This document shows positions 1 through 10,413 of a stretch of 64,000 bases of DNA, in pieces. The stretch spans positions 186,001-250,000 of the forward strand of contig WOFQ01000027.1 in NCBI GenBank assembly GCA_012184525.1, given 5' to 3'. The DNA comes from Xenoacremonium recifei (taxonomy: Eukaryota; Ascomycota; Sordariomycetes; Hypocreales; Nectriaceae). The notes below the pieces were generated by a model that was given only the letters and a program-made list of their open reading frames with translations, ran no database searches and was not told the DNA's origin. Within the stretch, counting starts at the first letter, position 1. Each line of letters begins with the position of its first letter. Both the position numbers and the translations under genes were made by a program.

Positions 1-16
1 TATTTGCTAACACATA

Positions 17-2026
17 ATGTGGCTCATCAACACTACCACTCTTCGACGCGAGGAGTTCATAAACCCCGAAGACTATGACATCCGATACGCCATCCTCTCC
101 CACACATGGGAGGAGGATGAAGTCAGCTTTCAGCAATTCGGGGACCTGGACCTCGCCAGAACCATCTCCGGCTTCTCTAAGATCGAGCAAACATGTGAGC
201 TTGCTCGCTCGCACGGCCTCCAGTATGCCTGGGTCGACACCTGCTGCATCGACAAGTCCAGCAGCGCCGAGCTCTCAGAGGCCATCAACTCTATGTTCAC
301 TTGGTACCGCAACTCCGCCATCTGCTATGTCTATCTGTCCGATCTGCCCGATGTCCCGGACATGGACTTGCATCGTCGGGACTACTCGTCAATGAGAAGA
401 ATTGAGATCGAGCACGACATATACGCCGCCATGTTCAGCTCGTGTCGTTGGTTCAAGCGCGGCTGGACGCTTCAAGAACTCATCGCTCCCAAGGAGCTCA
501 TCTTTCACAATGCGGATTGGGTTACAATGGGCAGCAAAGACACCCTCAGCCATCTTCTTGCGCTTGTCACCGGCGTCGACTCCGACGTCCTTCTGGGCAC
601 GGTGAGCTTGTCCTCTGTCTCAGTTTGCAAGCGCATGTCCTGGGCGGCAAATAGAGATACACGGCGAGTTGAGGACATAGCCTATTGTCTCCTCGGCATC
701 TTCGACGTTAACCTACCATTGATCTACGGTGAGGGATATAAGGCTTTCCAAAGGCTACAGGAGGAAATTCTTCGAACAAGCGACGACATGACAATTCTGG
801 CTTGGTCGTCATCTAAACATGTCAAGGAGAAGTACCGGCCGCCGCTGTACCGGAAAACCCGTGAGCGGCCCCGATTCCGTGGCGCTTTTGCGTGGGCACC
901 CGCCGAGTTTGCTAACGCCCGCATCGCCGCTCCCGAAATCGACTCGGCGTTTGCTTCTCCCACCAAGATGAACCTCGTCCACGGCTCGGTTGAGATCTCA
1001 ACTGGTGAGGGCGTGCCTCTGAATTTCGAGGTCTACACAAGTGATCTGTGGCTCAAGATCCCTGGAGCCGAGAACCAGCTTGGACGTCGCCTGGTCATGA
1101 CGCCGTACGGCTATGCTTTCGCCGATGATGACTGGGGGGCTCTTCGCGACAATCTCACTCTCCGAGGCGTGGAGGTGCCTCAGTTACGTATCATCAGTCC
1201 CCAGGAGGCTGTTCGGATGGAATGGAGCCAGCATCGCCACATACACTGTTTGTTGCGCTCAAGCCTGGAGAAGATGTACAACCCCTCTGCCATGACGTAC
1301 TCGTGGCCGGCCCATCGCTTCGACCAGGTCCGCTGCGCCCTGACGTATTCCGGGCCCGAAGTCAGTGCTCCTGACGCGCCGGTCCTTCTCCTGGGAATGT
1401 TGGTCCGGGAGGCTGTCATCTTCATCCAGAGCGCTGATAGCACCGGGGGCTGCACGAACGTCAATCTGAACCTCCTCTTTTGCTTCGGCACCATTCAGAA
1501 CCACGCCGCTGACAAGGTTGAACACCCACGTCAAACCTGGGGTGTGACATTCTGTAAGCAGAGTAGGAGTCCTACCTCATCATACATCTACCAGATGGTC
1601 GACAGCGGAGAGAGGCGCGACTACATGGTCCGCGGGGCTATCGAATCTTCTCTGCGAGACTTATTAGTCGACGGGAACCGGAAGAAAAGTTTTCAGGATT
1701 TCAAAGACAGGCGGGACGTAATTGAGATCAGGTGTACCACCAACACCTCTCATTACGTTCGATGCTACACGGAACAGACCACAGAGAATCGTCCGGATAA
1801 CCTCGAAACGCTTCACCAGTTCCAGATCCGCTTCCAGAAGAAAACAGCATCGGGCAACTGGGTTGACCTGGACTCTGACGAGACCCTCCAAGACGCGGAT
1901 GCCTTACCAGCGTCTCATGTCCAGGCCGCACAGCAGGCCACCTACACAATGGCCCAAACAGACCCGAGCAACAGCCAGACAGCCCTTCAACAAGCCAACT
2001 TCGACGCACTTCCAGCGCAAATATGA
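17..2026 (+). CDS. HET-domain (heterokaryon incompatibility) protein
   Basis: An intact 669-residue open frame with no intron needed. The first 45 residues have the usual opening of fungal HET proteins (a MWLINT start followed by YAILSHTW), then the HET core: GLQYAWVDTCCIDK near residue 70, the SDLP segment near 107, FKRGWTLQELIAP near 150, and the RVEDIAYCLLGIFDVNLPLIYGEG block near 220. HET domains act in non-self recognition between fungal individuals and can trigger cell death of incompatible fusions; the ligand for this one is not known. The remaining 400 residues match no domain I recognise. Only 16 bases lie upstream, so its promoter is outside the window. The start is chosen because it gives the canonical HET N-terminus. 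Confidence 0.9.
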   Translation: MWLINTTTLRREEFINPEDYDIRYAILSHTWEEDEVSFQQFGDLDLARTISGFSKIEQTCELARSHGLQYAWVDTCCIDKSSSAELSEAINSMFTWYRNSAICYVYLSDLPDVPDMDLHRRDYSSMRRIEIEHDIYAAMFSSCRWFKRGWTLQELIAPKELIFHNADWVTMGSKDTLSHLLALVTGVDSDVLLGTVSLSSVSVCKRMSWAANRDTRRVEDIAYCLLGIFDVNLPLIYGEGYKAFQRLQEEILRTSDDMTILAWSSSKHVKEKYRPPLYRKTRERPRFRGAFAWAPAEFANARIAAPEIDSAFASPTKMNLVHGSVEISTGEGVPLNFEVYTSDLWLKIPGAENQLGRRLVMTPYGYAFADDDWGALRDNLTLRGVEVPQLRIISPQEAVRMEWSQHRHIHCLLRSSLEKMYNPSAMTYSWPAHRFDQVRCALTYSGPEVSAPDAPVLLLGMLVREAVIFIQSADSTGGCTNVNLNLLFCFGTIQNHAADKVEHPRQTWGVTFCKQSRSPTSSYIYQMVDSGERRDYMVRGAIESSLRDLLVDGNRKKSFQDFKDRRDVIEIRCTTNTSHYVRCYTEQTTENRPDNLETLHQFQIRFQKKTASGNWVDLDSDETLQDADALPASHVQAAQQATYTMAQTDPSNSQTALQQANFDALPAQI

Positions 2027-2359
2027 GTTTTCAACATCGGTTTCTATTAGCGGCGAGCCTGCGCTTCTTCACGAGCGCTCTCGCAGTTCTGCAATTTTGA
2101 TGACAAGATACCTACCCACATTGACAAACAATGTCGACCTTGCGATCATGTTCTTTTGTCTGCTTTTATAAAATCACGAGGCTTTCCCGACAATCACCTT
2201 CCCAAACCAAACTCCGAAGAACGCATCCCAACACGAGCTCAGGCAGGCCCAGCTTCGGCCTGAGTCGTTGGAGGAGCAGCTGGTGGCTTTTGGCCCCAGA
2301 CAGCGATCCTATACAGATACAATGTCAGTTGAGGTTAAAGAAGAGAATTGCAAGCCAAC
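2027..2359. other. Spacer between convergent genes
   Basis: About 330 bases between the 3' ends of the HET gene and the methyltransferase gene. I see no gene or repeat in it; it presumably holds both 3' untranslated regions. Confidence 0.5.
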
Positions 2360-3977
2360 CTACATGGTAAAATATGCGTGGATATGGCGATCGGTGAGAT
2401 CCTTCCTGACGTCAACGAGAAAGAGCTCAATCTCTTCTCTAGTCCATCCAAGGCCTTTGCTAAATACCCACAGGGTCAGGGCCGGGAGGCCTTCCAAGTT
2501 ACTTTGCAGCTGCATATAACCCTGCATTTTTTGCTCGTCTCCCTTGGCCCACGTGTTCATCGGGATAACGAAGCGTTTTTGTTCGACGTTGATGAAGCCG
2601 GCGTCGAGGAGATACTCCCTGCATCGGAGAGGCGAATATACATCCCGGCTTAGTGCTCGCATACCCTCCCGCAGGAGATCGTTCCATTGCTCCAGAGTCG
2701 TGTTTTCTAGAGAAGAGTCGATGCATCGAAATTGGAGGAGAACCTCCTGGAACTCGAGCCAACCGCCTGGACTTAATTTCTCGTACGCAGAGGCAACCAT
2801 ATTGAAAGGGGATATGAGATAGGAGATGAGATTGCGGACGTGGACGTAGTCGAAAGAGTAGTGCCACACCCATTCAGCTTCGCAGTCATCACTGAAACAC
2901 ATTTCAGTCATGAAACTTGCGAGGCGGGGGTATGAGGGGAAACTCACACTTCGAAGCGGCAATTAGTAGGTACATAATCTGGTTGGATAGGACTCAGATC
3001 GATACCCAGAACGTCGGATTCTGGGTGATTTATGGCGAATTCTACGGCCCAAAAACCTGTTCCAGTGCCAACATCAAGAACCCGGTTGGGTTTATCGAGA
3101 GGCGAAAAATAATATTTGCCCCCGAAAACCTCTAATGCGATATGGTGGTCCAGATCTTCCCGGATATCAGCTTGGGGTGAGCGCGGTGGACATTTAAGGG
3201 GCTTACCGAGACGTTCTTGTTCACGCTGGTTGTGCGAACTCAGGTTAGAGCAAATCGGGGGATGCATGCATCACGTACGAAAGAACTTACATCATCATTG
3301 GGGAGGAAGTAGGCTAGAGAGCGAGTCAGTAACGAGTGGACGCTGGGAATTGTTGGTGTATTGATGAAGACGAACCTCCTTGCTTGTATCTGTGCCATGT
3401 CCGGCCAAACTCCTCAGGGAAGTCGAAGAGGCTGGATGGAACCGATGAGGCCGATGGACTGCATCAAGACATTAGATGAGAGCTTCCAACAGCTGACAGA
3501 GGGGCAACGAACGAGCGCATTACATCGTCGCCGAGAGCAGAGTCGGCGTCGTTGAGGTTGACGTGGTCAGCGCCCTCCTCGATGTCTGAAGCGACCTGGA
3601 TAGAGTCAGAACCCAACACGCTTGAGACAAAGCAAAGACAACGACTCACAGCGAGGTCGACATCACTGCCATCGTCTTGGACGACGGACGACTCCGCACT
3701 TGTTGTCTCACCGGAATCATCCTCTTCTTCGACCTGCTCCTCAGGGCCCTCGTCCTCCTCGTCCTCCTCTTCGCTATTTATCTCATCCTCGTCGTCACCC
3801 CCATGGTCCGGCCCCACGGCGCCCGAGCCCGAAGCCCCAAAAGCAAACGGCGGCGGCTCGAAGGCCATGTCCAGGTCATCGGGCTGCAGAGTGAGAGCCG
3901 CCAGTGTCGCCGCAGGTTCCGGGGTCGCGGCCTCCGGTACGTCGTCTGAACTCTCGCCGGCAGCTGGCGCTTCTCCT

Positions 3978-4008
<31 letters not shown>

Positions 4009-4114
4009 CGGATGCTGGAGGAGTCGGCGACGAGGACGAGGGCGGTTCCCCCGGTTCTTCTTCAACGGCGGCGTCGGGGGCGGCAGCGCCCGGATCAGGA
4101 ACCCTGTCCGCCAT
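2360..4114 (-). CDS. LaeA-like SAM-dependent methyltransferase
   Basis: A multi-exon gene. The first exon (start ATG at 4114, MADRVPDP) encodes a low-complexity head: a run of alanines from a GCT/GCN repeat, then a very acidic Glu/Asp stretch. Introns at 3596-3649 and further downstream rejoin to FGRTWHRYKQG, YFLPNDD, EQERLDLDHH, then the class I Rossmann motif RVLDVGTGTGFWAVEF and DLSPIQPDYVPTNC, then FDYVHVRNL and SPGGWLEFQE. This is the order of the LaeA/TDI-type fungal methyltransferase family, whose founder controls secondary metabolism in the nucleus; substrates of most members are unknown. One junction, between the exon ending SALGDD (near 3525) and the next exon, cannot be put in phase with canonical splice sites, so an unusual intron or a small frameshift is possible there. 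The protein stops shortly after HIHAYFTM. Confidence 0.8.
3970..4002. repeat. CTG/GCT trinucleotide repeat in coding exon
   Basis: An uninterrupted run of CTG units on the plus strand, read on the minus strand as consecutive alanine codons in the methyltransferase head. Such runs are prone to length change. Confidence 0.8.
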
Positions 4115-5433
4115 GACTTTTCGGTAGTGGGCGCCCCCGGCGCAGGGATCAGCTGCGAGGGGAGCCCCTAGCAGGGCTTTGACAGTGAGTGGAACGGGAG
4201 CGGAATGGGGATTGTCTCTTGTCAGGCGAGCGAGATGGATGGACAGGGCAGGGCTTTGTCTGCGGTGGTCTAGACTCGCACAGGGCTGCTCCAGACAAGT
4301 GCCGAGACACAAAATGGGATGAGATTGGGGACCCTTATCCTGTGCTCGAGCCCTCTTGGCCGCGAGCGAGGCGGACGATGGGTTTTGTGTCTAACAAGAG
4401 GGAGGGCGTGAAGCGTGCCTTATTAGCCAGTGTCGGTCCGCTGGCCCAGCTGGCTTGGCTTGTTGGCTTGCTGGCTTGCTGGCTTGCCCCCTCCCCGACC
4501 CAAGAAGACGACACGACAGACAGCTTCTCGTCAAGTTTTCGGCTGAGATTGCGCTTCCCCGACACCACCCGGATAGGTCGCCTGAATGATCGTCGTCACC
4601 CGCGGTCTGGCAACTCCCTGGCTAATATCATGCAACCAACCAACCAACCAACAGCGCGCCCCCTGTTTCTCAGCTGCAAGAAGAGCCAGGCCCGGATACG
4701 GTGCATGGATGACGGGTCATATGATGCGGTTCCCTGCATATTATGGCGTTGAGAGGGAGACACGAGAAAGGTCGAGACGAGCTGGAGCTGGATCTGGAGC
4801 TGGAGAGGGGGGAGACCAACAACGGGCGGGCGTAATTTAGCGGCGGCGGCGGGAGAGTTCGAAAACTTTGACGGACGCGAGCACACAACACACATGTGAT
4901 TGCTCATAATGATGGACTTGAGGACTCATTTTCTGCGCTTTGAGATCTGTTCGATCCTTCGGCTTGGCGCATCTCGCGCCTCAGGGGGAGGACTCCCCGA
5001 AAAAGACGCCTACACCAACCACAACCACCACCACCACCAACAATCATCACATCTGACACCAACCAACCCTAACTCACCAGCCGAGATCGCTGCAGCTGTC
5101 AAACGAAACGCCAACGGCTCGCTCCACCGAGTCCTCCCCACCATGCAATGCAGCAGCCACTCCGGATCTGCTGTAGCGCACGCTACCCATATAAGTGCCA
5201 GACTTCGCTTGGGGCGTCTCAACTGAGACATATTGGGCGCCCAAGTTTTGGCTTCACTGACGTCAAACTCATGAGTCGGGAGATGAGAGCGCTGAGCTGT
5301 GCGAGGCCTTTTGTGAGATCGGCACGGTCACGCTGAAGGTATGCGCTGCTGAAGCTGATGATAATCGCGAATAGTCTCGCTTCTCTCTGTCTATCCAACT
5401 TCGCTCCAACTTCGCGACAACGGACAATATCGC
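4115..5433. other. Intergenic region with short microsatellites
   Basis: About 1.3 kb upstream of the methyltransferase and downstream of the CorA fusion gene. It contains a GGCTTGCT-type short tandem repeat (about 4450-4490), an ACCA/CCAA run (about 4634-4650) and CACCAC repeats (about 5025-5040). I see no convincing gene: the open frames here are low-complexity and overlap each other on both strands. Confidence 0.5.
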
Positions 5434-8400
5434 CTAACTGGTCCATCGCCATGTACTCTTGACCCCGTTCCTCCTGTTCTTCTCCGGAATCTCATACCCC
5501 CGCTCCCTCTCCAAGCGATGCCTCTCCCAGAAGTCACTCGTCTCCTTGGCCATCCCTCCCAACGCCCTGCGACTCTCCACGCCATCCGTTCTGCCACCCT
5601 TTCTCTGCGCCGCGATCATCATCATGGCCTTCCTCCCCAGCGGCGCCCAGACCTCCTGGTCCATCCAGCGCATCCCGCGCCCGTACCGACGACTTATCCA
5701 GCGGAAGAAGCGCCGCACGGTGGTGCTCCAGGCGACGACGAGGCTCATCGTGATCAGCGCGAAGCTTGAGGGCAGGGCGATGGTGCCGATGGTGCGCAGT
5801 GGGAGGTTGTGTTCGCCGCCCCATTCGCGCGTGTTCATGCCGAACAGACCCGTGAAAAAGGTCAGTGGCAGGAAGATGACGGTAAATGTGGTGAAGATCA
5901 TGACGCTGCGGCTTTGCGCACTCGCCAAGTCTGCGTGCAGGCGACTGAGCCGTACTTCATCTACTTGTGCCTGACGCTGAACCATCTGCAGCAGCTTGTC
6001 GTAGTCGTCGCGCGTGCTGCGAACTCGCTGTATCATCTCCTGCGCTTGATGCGTGTACTCACTGAGCCGCTTAAGGGCTTCAGCTAAGAAGACGCGCCCG
6101 TTGGCAGTGCGGTCGCGTACCTCGGGGCGCGTGTAAATGCCGTGCATCGACCCTAGTACCTTGGCCTGACGCTCGAATAGGTGGAGGAGCAGAAGCAACT
6201 CATCCTCAATATCACGAAGTTCCAACAGCGCCGACGTATTATCTCGGTTCTCCTCCTCTGCGCGCAGACCCTCGGCCTTGTGTCTGGCGCGGATGGACCG
6301 GGCCTTGTTCTCGACAGGTTCAAAGGCGAAGGCCTTATCACGGAAGCCCTCGGCACGGAAGGTTTTGAGGGACGAGGTGAGCTTTTCGGTCTGAGACATG
6401 CATTAGCACCTGCATGCAGCAGGCTTGTAAGTACCAAACAACTCACCAACACGCTGATCGCCTCTTCGAAGATGCGGAAGACCTCCAAGTCTGGATGCGA
6501 TGACCTGTCTAGAAGTACAGTGACGGCGTGGAGGGCTGCTAGTGCAGCAAGGTCTAGGGCGTTTTCGCACTGTCGGGTGAGGTCTACGTTGACCTCGTTG
6601 AAGATGCTGTCTCGAAGGTCTGCTTGCTGATACAGTGGTCCTTCTATCGCATCGCCCTCTCTCTTATTGAAGAACGTCAAGAGAGTATCTGGTCACATAA
6701 GTCAGTACTTATCTGGAACAGGGATGTTCAGAGACAGATTCACGGGAATCAATGGCCCATAGCCACAGTTGGTCTACCATCAACACATTCCCATTCAGCA
6801 CATCGTCTTCTGTGTCATCCTCGCTCTGCTCTTTGTCTTCTCGGAGCAGTCTTCCCCGTCGCGCACCACTCCCTCCTGTTCCTGAGCTAGTACTTGAGCC
6901 TTGGCCAAGGAGCCCCGAACGACCATCTGGAAGGCACGCTCTCTCCTTGGTCAGCTTGTACAGCATTTGATCATCATCTCTTGACCTTGTGTCCCTCAGT
7001 GAAGGATACCCATACTGGTCCAGGGTACGGCGACAGTTCAGTGGCGGGTCGTGCCCGAGATACTCCCAGATGACCTGCAGTTCCAGTGAGTCCGACTTCG
7101 CCACGTTCTCTGGAATAGGGCGGACTCGGCCGTGATGAAGCCGTTGCAGGATCAGTTCTCGCCGGCGGAGAAGTCTTTTGTAAGAGTCAAAGTGGAGATA
7201 TGGCAGGAAGAGACAAGTGTATGTCCCGTCGCCGGGTGGAGGAGAGAGGGATGCCTGCTTTGAAGACCGGTTCGGCGACACTACCTGGTTGTCAGTTTAC
7301 AATTTTCACAGGTAAAAAGGTGAACATACTTGGCCGAGAAGCAGTAAAGTAACACCCAGGTTTTGCGAAATATGCGTAGTGCTGGGAGTGTCTCCCTCTC
7401 GTATGCCTTGTCGCCCAGAAGTCCTGGTTGAAAAGCGGCGATAGGTTCCGATTATACGAAACCTGAAGAGTCTCGAATACTTTCTGTTGCAAGGTCAATA
7501 CTGTGACTCTACTAGCTGCTGGAAGAATCTCACCGTCACCCAAGTAGGGTTGTTATATGGGAGATGAATCCATATGAACTTCCGCGCATGCACCTCCGGT
7601 TTCGCAAACGCCACGGGCACCTCGTCCACAATAACCGTCTCGCTCGGCCTCCTAACGCCCCCTTTAGCGGCCTTTCGAATCGCAATCACGGCCTCGGGCA
7701 ACTGCGGCGAGTTCTCCAGCCCGTCGTCATCGTCGCTGAAGTTTGGTTCGATGGTGCTCCGGCTGCGCTGCGAGAACGGCGGGAAGTCTCTGTATTCATA
7801 ATGTGATGCCTGGCTACCCAAGCTGAAAGATCGGCTGAAGGACCGGCCGATGCGACCCCGGGGTGGAGGAGAGAGGCGGTCTACGGCGAGATCTTGGTCG
7901 AAGTTGGCTCGGATTAGGGGTGAAGGGCGGCGCATGGGCGTTGAGTTGTGGGAGGGAGGGGATGAGACTCGTGATGGAGGCGTGAGAGGGCCTCCGTTGA
8001 GGACTTGGGGTGCTGATTCCGTACGGATGCGTTGGTCGGCGTCCACAGGTCTGATTATAGGGGAGGTTGGAGGTGATGCTGGGGTAGCGTTGTCCTGGTT
8101 GATTCCCAGTGCGTTCTTTGCAGCTCTCACCACGACATTGCCTTGCCCATTTCCTCCAGTGCCAAAGAGGCCTGTCCGCCCCCTTGCACCTAGGAATCGA
8201 CTATCCTCCGGCACGCTTTCAACCTCATTCAATCTTTCCGTTAGACACTCCTCAGGGCCCTTTCTCAAGAACTCTTTCAGGGGCAACCTCGTCGACCAGG
8301 CACGAATCGTGGTGTCCACACTATCCGGTCCAATGGGATCTTCAAAGAACCCGTGGACTTCGATGTTGACTTTCTGCTCCAGATTCAGCGTCCAGTGGCC

Positions 8401-9568
8401 ATCGTCTCGAGAGAACTCATCGGCACGGGAGATTTGCACGGCGAGATATTTCAAGAAGAGGCGCATGGTGTGCACGTTGTGTCTACCGAAGGAAGCCATG
8501 TTTGCGTGGTCGCTCTGCAGAGGGAAGATGGTCTCTTGGCGCATTCCCAGGATGGCGGACTTGATTGAGGTCAGGGGTGCTGTGAAGTACACGTCGCCAG
8601 ATCCGCTGCCAGATAGCCGCGAGTCGATGGTCTCGTAGAAGGTCCATACGCGCAAGTCTGTGGCAATGGTCTTGAAGTCATCGTCGAGATGGAGCAGAAG
8701 ACTATTCCCAACACGAAGCTCGTCGGTAAGAGTTGGTGGTAGGGGATCCGAGAGTTGAAGGAGAGTTTGAATACTGGAGGCCAGGCTTTGCATTGCAAAG
8801 TAGCTGGATCCTTGATGCGGAGTTCCTACAATATGTCCCTGTCAGCAATCACATGCCCATTTCACCGGGCTCCTTTCAAATCATACCGAAGAATGCAACA
8901 CCATAACACTGCCTCACCACACTCTCAAGACCCTTCGTCCTCGCCGCCTTTACCAACGCCATCTTCACCACCAACCCGCCAACACTATGCGCCACGAAAA
9001 CCACCGGCCGCTCCCTACCCTCACTTCGCCACACCGCGCCCAAATCCCGAAGCAACGCATCCGCGAGTGCACTCAGCGTCGACACGCCCGGCGGATGCTC
9101 ATATAGAAGGATACGTGCGCGGTCAGCTTCCCGTCTGATACCCTGGCGAACCCACGACGGATTAGTGCCGGTCTCACTGTTGCTAGCTTGGGCGTCACGC
9201 ATTGAAGGTGCGCCGAAGTACCGGCCCATGAGACCGTCGCGCGTCCAAGTATTGAGAGCGTCGGCGCCGGGGCAGGGCACGGCGATGATATCAACGGTGG
9301 TTTCATCGTGGGTTAATGCGCCGGCTGGGTCGAAGATGAAGCGAGGTTCTCTGATCTCAGGATCTTGCTTCTCGTCAACTTCTTCTGGCTCTGAGTTTGA
9401 AACAACTTTCTCGTCCTCGAAGGACTCGGTGCTTGCTGATGGTGGTTCATCTGGACTAAGCTTCTCATTTATGGAGGGTGGTGGTGGGAGAGGTGGGAGA
9501 GGACTTGGGGGACTTTCTGGGTTGACGTTGATTGAGTCGGTGTCTTTGGTGTCTATTTCCGAAGACAT
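5434..9568 (-). CDS. Alpha/beta-hydrolase fused to a CorA-like Mg2+ transporter domain
   Basis: Six exons (9568-8887, 8825-7534, 7483-7330, 7280-6744, 6688-6447, 6390-5434) join in frame to about 1,287 residues; five more residues are possible if ATG 9583 is used. The N-terminal part has a Pro/Glu-rich head, then a lipase-like alpha/beta-hydrolase: VDIIAVPCPG, the nucleophile elbow AHSVGG, and GTPHQGSSYF restored by the first splice. A long Ser/Pro-rich linker follows. The C-terminal half is the fungal CorA-like module: FIWIHLPYNNPTWV, LFLPYLHFD, RTLDQYGYPSL, MVDQLWLWAI, a coiled-coil-rich stretch, and two membrane helices with the CorA signature GMN (FFTGLFGMNTREW). CorA proteins carry Mg2+ or other divalent ions across membranes; whether this one transports anything is unproven. 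Continuity of the reading frame across all five introns supports a single fusion protein. Confidence 0.85.
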
Positions 9569-10413
9569 GCCTGAATGAAACAAACGAAAGAAAAATGCCG
9601 AGTTCTAGAGACAAATAAATATCCAATATGATCTCTAAAAGCAGAAGAATGGCCTTAAAACGAGGGAAAGAATTTGTGAGAGAGAATAGTCAACTTCATG
9701 GTCCAGGTCTCACTAACACACACACGCGTTCCGTTATATGAGTGAGCCCTCTCCCCCAGCGCATCGAGCAACTGACTACCAGCGATCCCGCCCAAGGTCA
9801 GCCAACCCTCCATCCCACCCTCTACAAAAGTATATAAACGGGGGTTTCCAACCCGAACCGCCCGGAAAGTGCATGACGCTACATCCCATGACTGCCAAAA
9901 CGCCCCATAACTAATGTACTGTTGACTTACACGCGATGCCTGACTAGGGCCCTCAGCTGAGCGACCCCTCCATCAGCGATCTAGTGAGACAAAGCGTGAC
10001 CGGAGGAAGAGGCACATGGCTCAGCTGCCTGCGAAACTTGATCCTTTAAATGTTAGGACTTTCTTGCCCCATCGTTGCCTTGGATGGCCTGGGTAGGATT
10101 ACGCACACGATTTTGGCGAGTTTTAGGGAGTTGGTTCATGATTGCGAAAGGCAAATAGAGTGGTAACTAGTTAGAAGGTGTGTGCTCGAGTCAACTTCTT
10201 TCAGAAGCAGCATTGCACTGTGAATTGTTCTGTTATTTCTCACGAGAACCTATTCTCTATGGTACTCCGTCTTCGAATGAGTTCCCTTATATATCATGCC
10301 TTCAGATAAGGTCGGAGAAAGCGATAAAATGAACCAAGTTCCCCCCAACTCCAGAGATCCATTTCCCTCTCACCCCAATAGCAACCCGCAACTCCGCATT
10401 CCATTCCCCGAGT
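9569..10413. other. Intergenic region
   Basis: About 840 bases between two minus-strand genes: the promoter side of the hydrolase-CorA gene and the 3' end region of the zinc-finger gene. A TATA-like tract (TATATAAACG) lies near 9830. No gene seen. Confidence 0.45.

Noticed and set aside
3552..4127. Plus-strand frame of 191 residues rich in Ser and Ala
   Set aside because: It is the antisense shadow of the low-complexity first exon of the methyltransferase.
4189..4752. Plus-strand frame of 187 residues
   Set aside because: Composed of microsatellite-derived low complexity, with no recognisable domain and no conserved start context.
7850..8638. Plus-strand frame of 262 residues
   Set aside because: Antisense to the second exon of the hydrolase-CorA gene, whose motifs and splices are clear.
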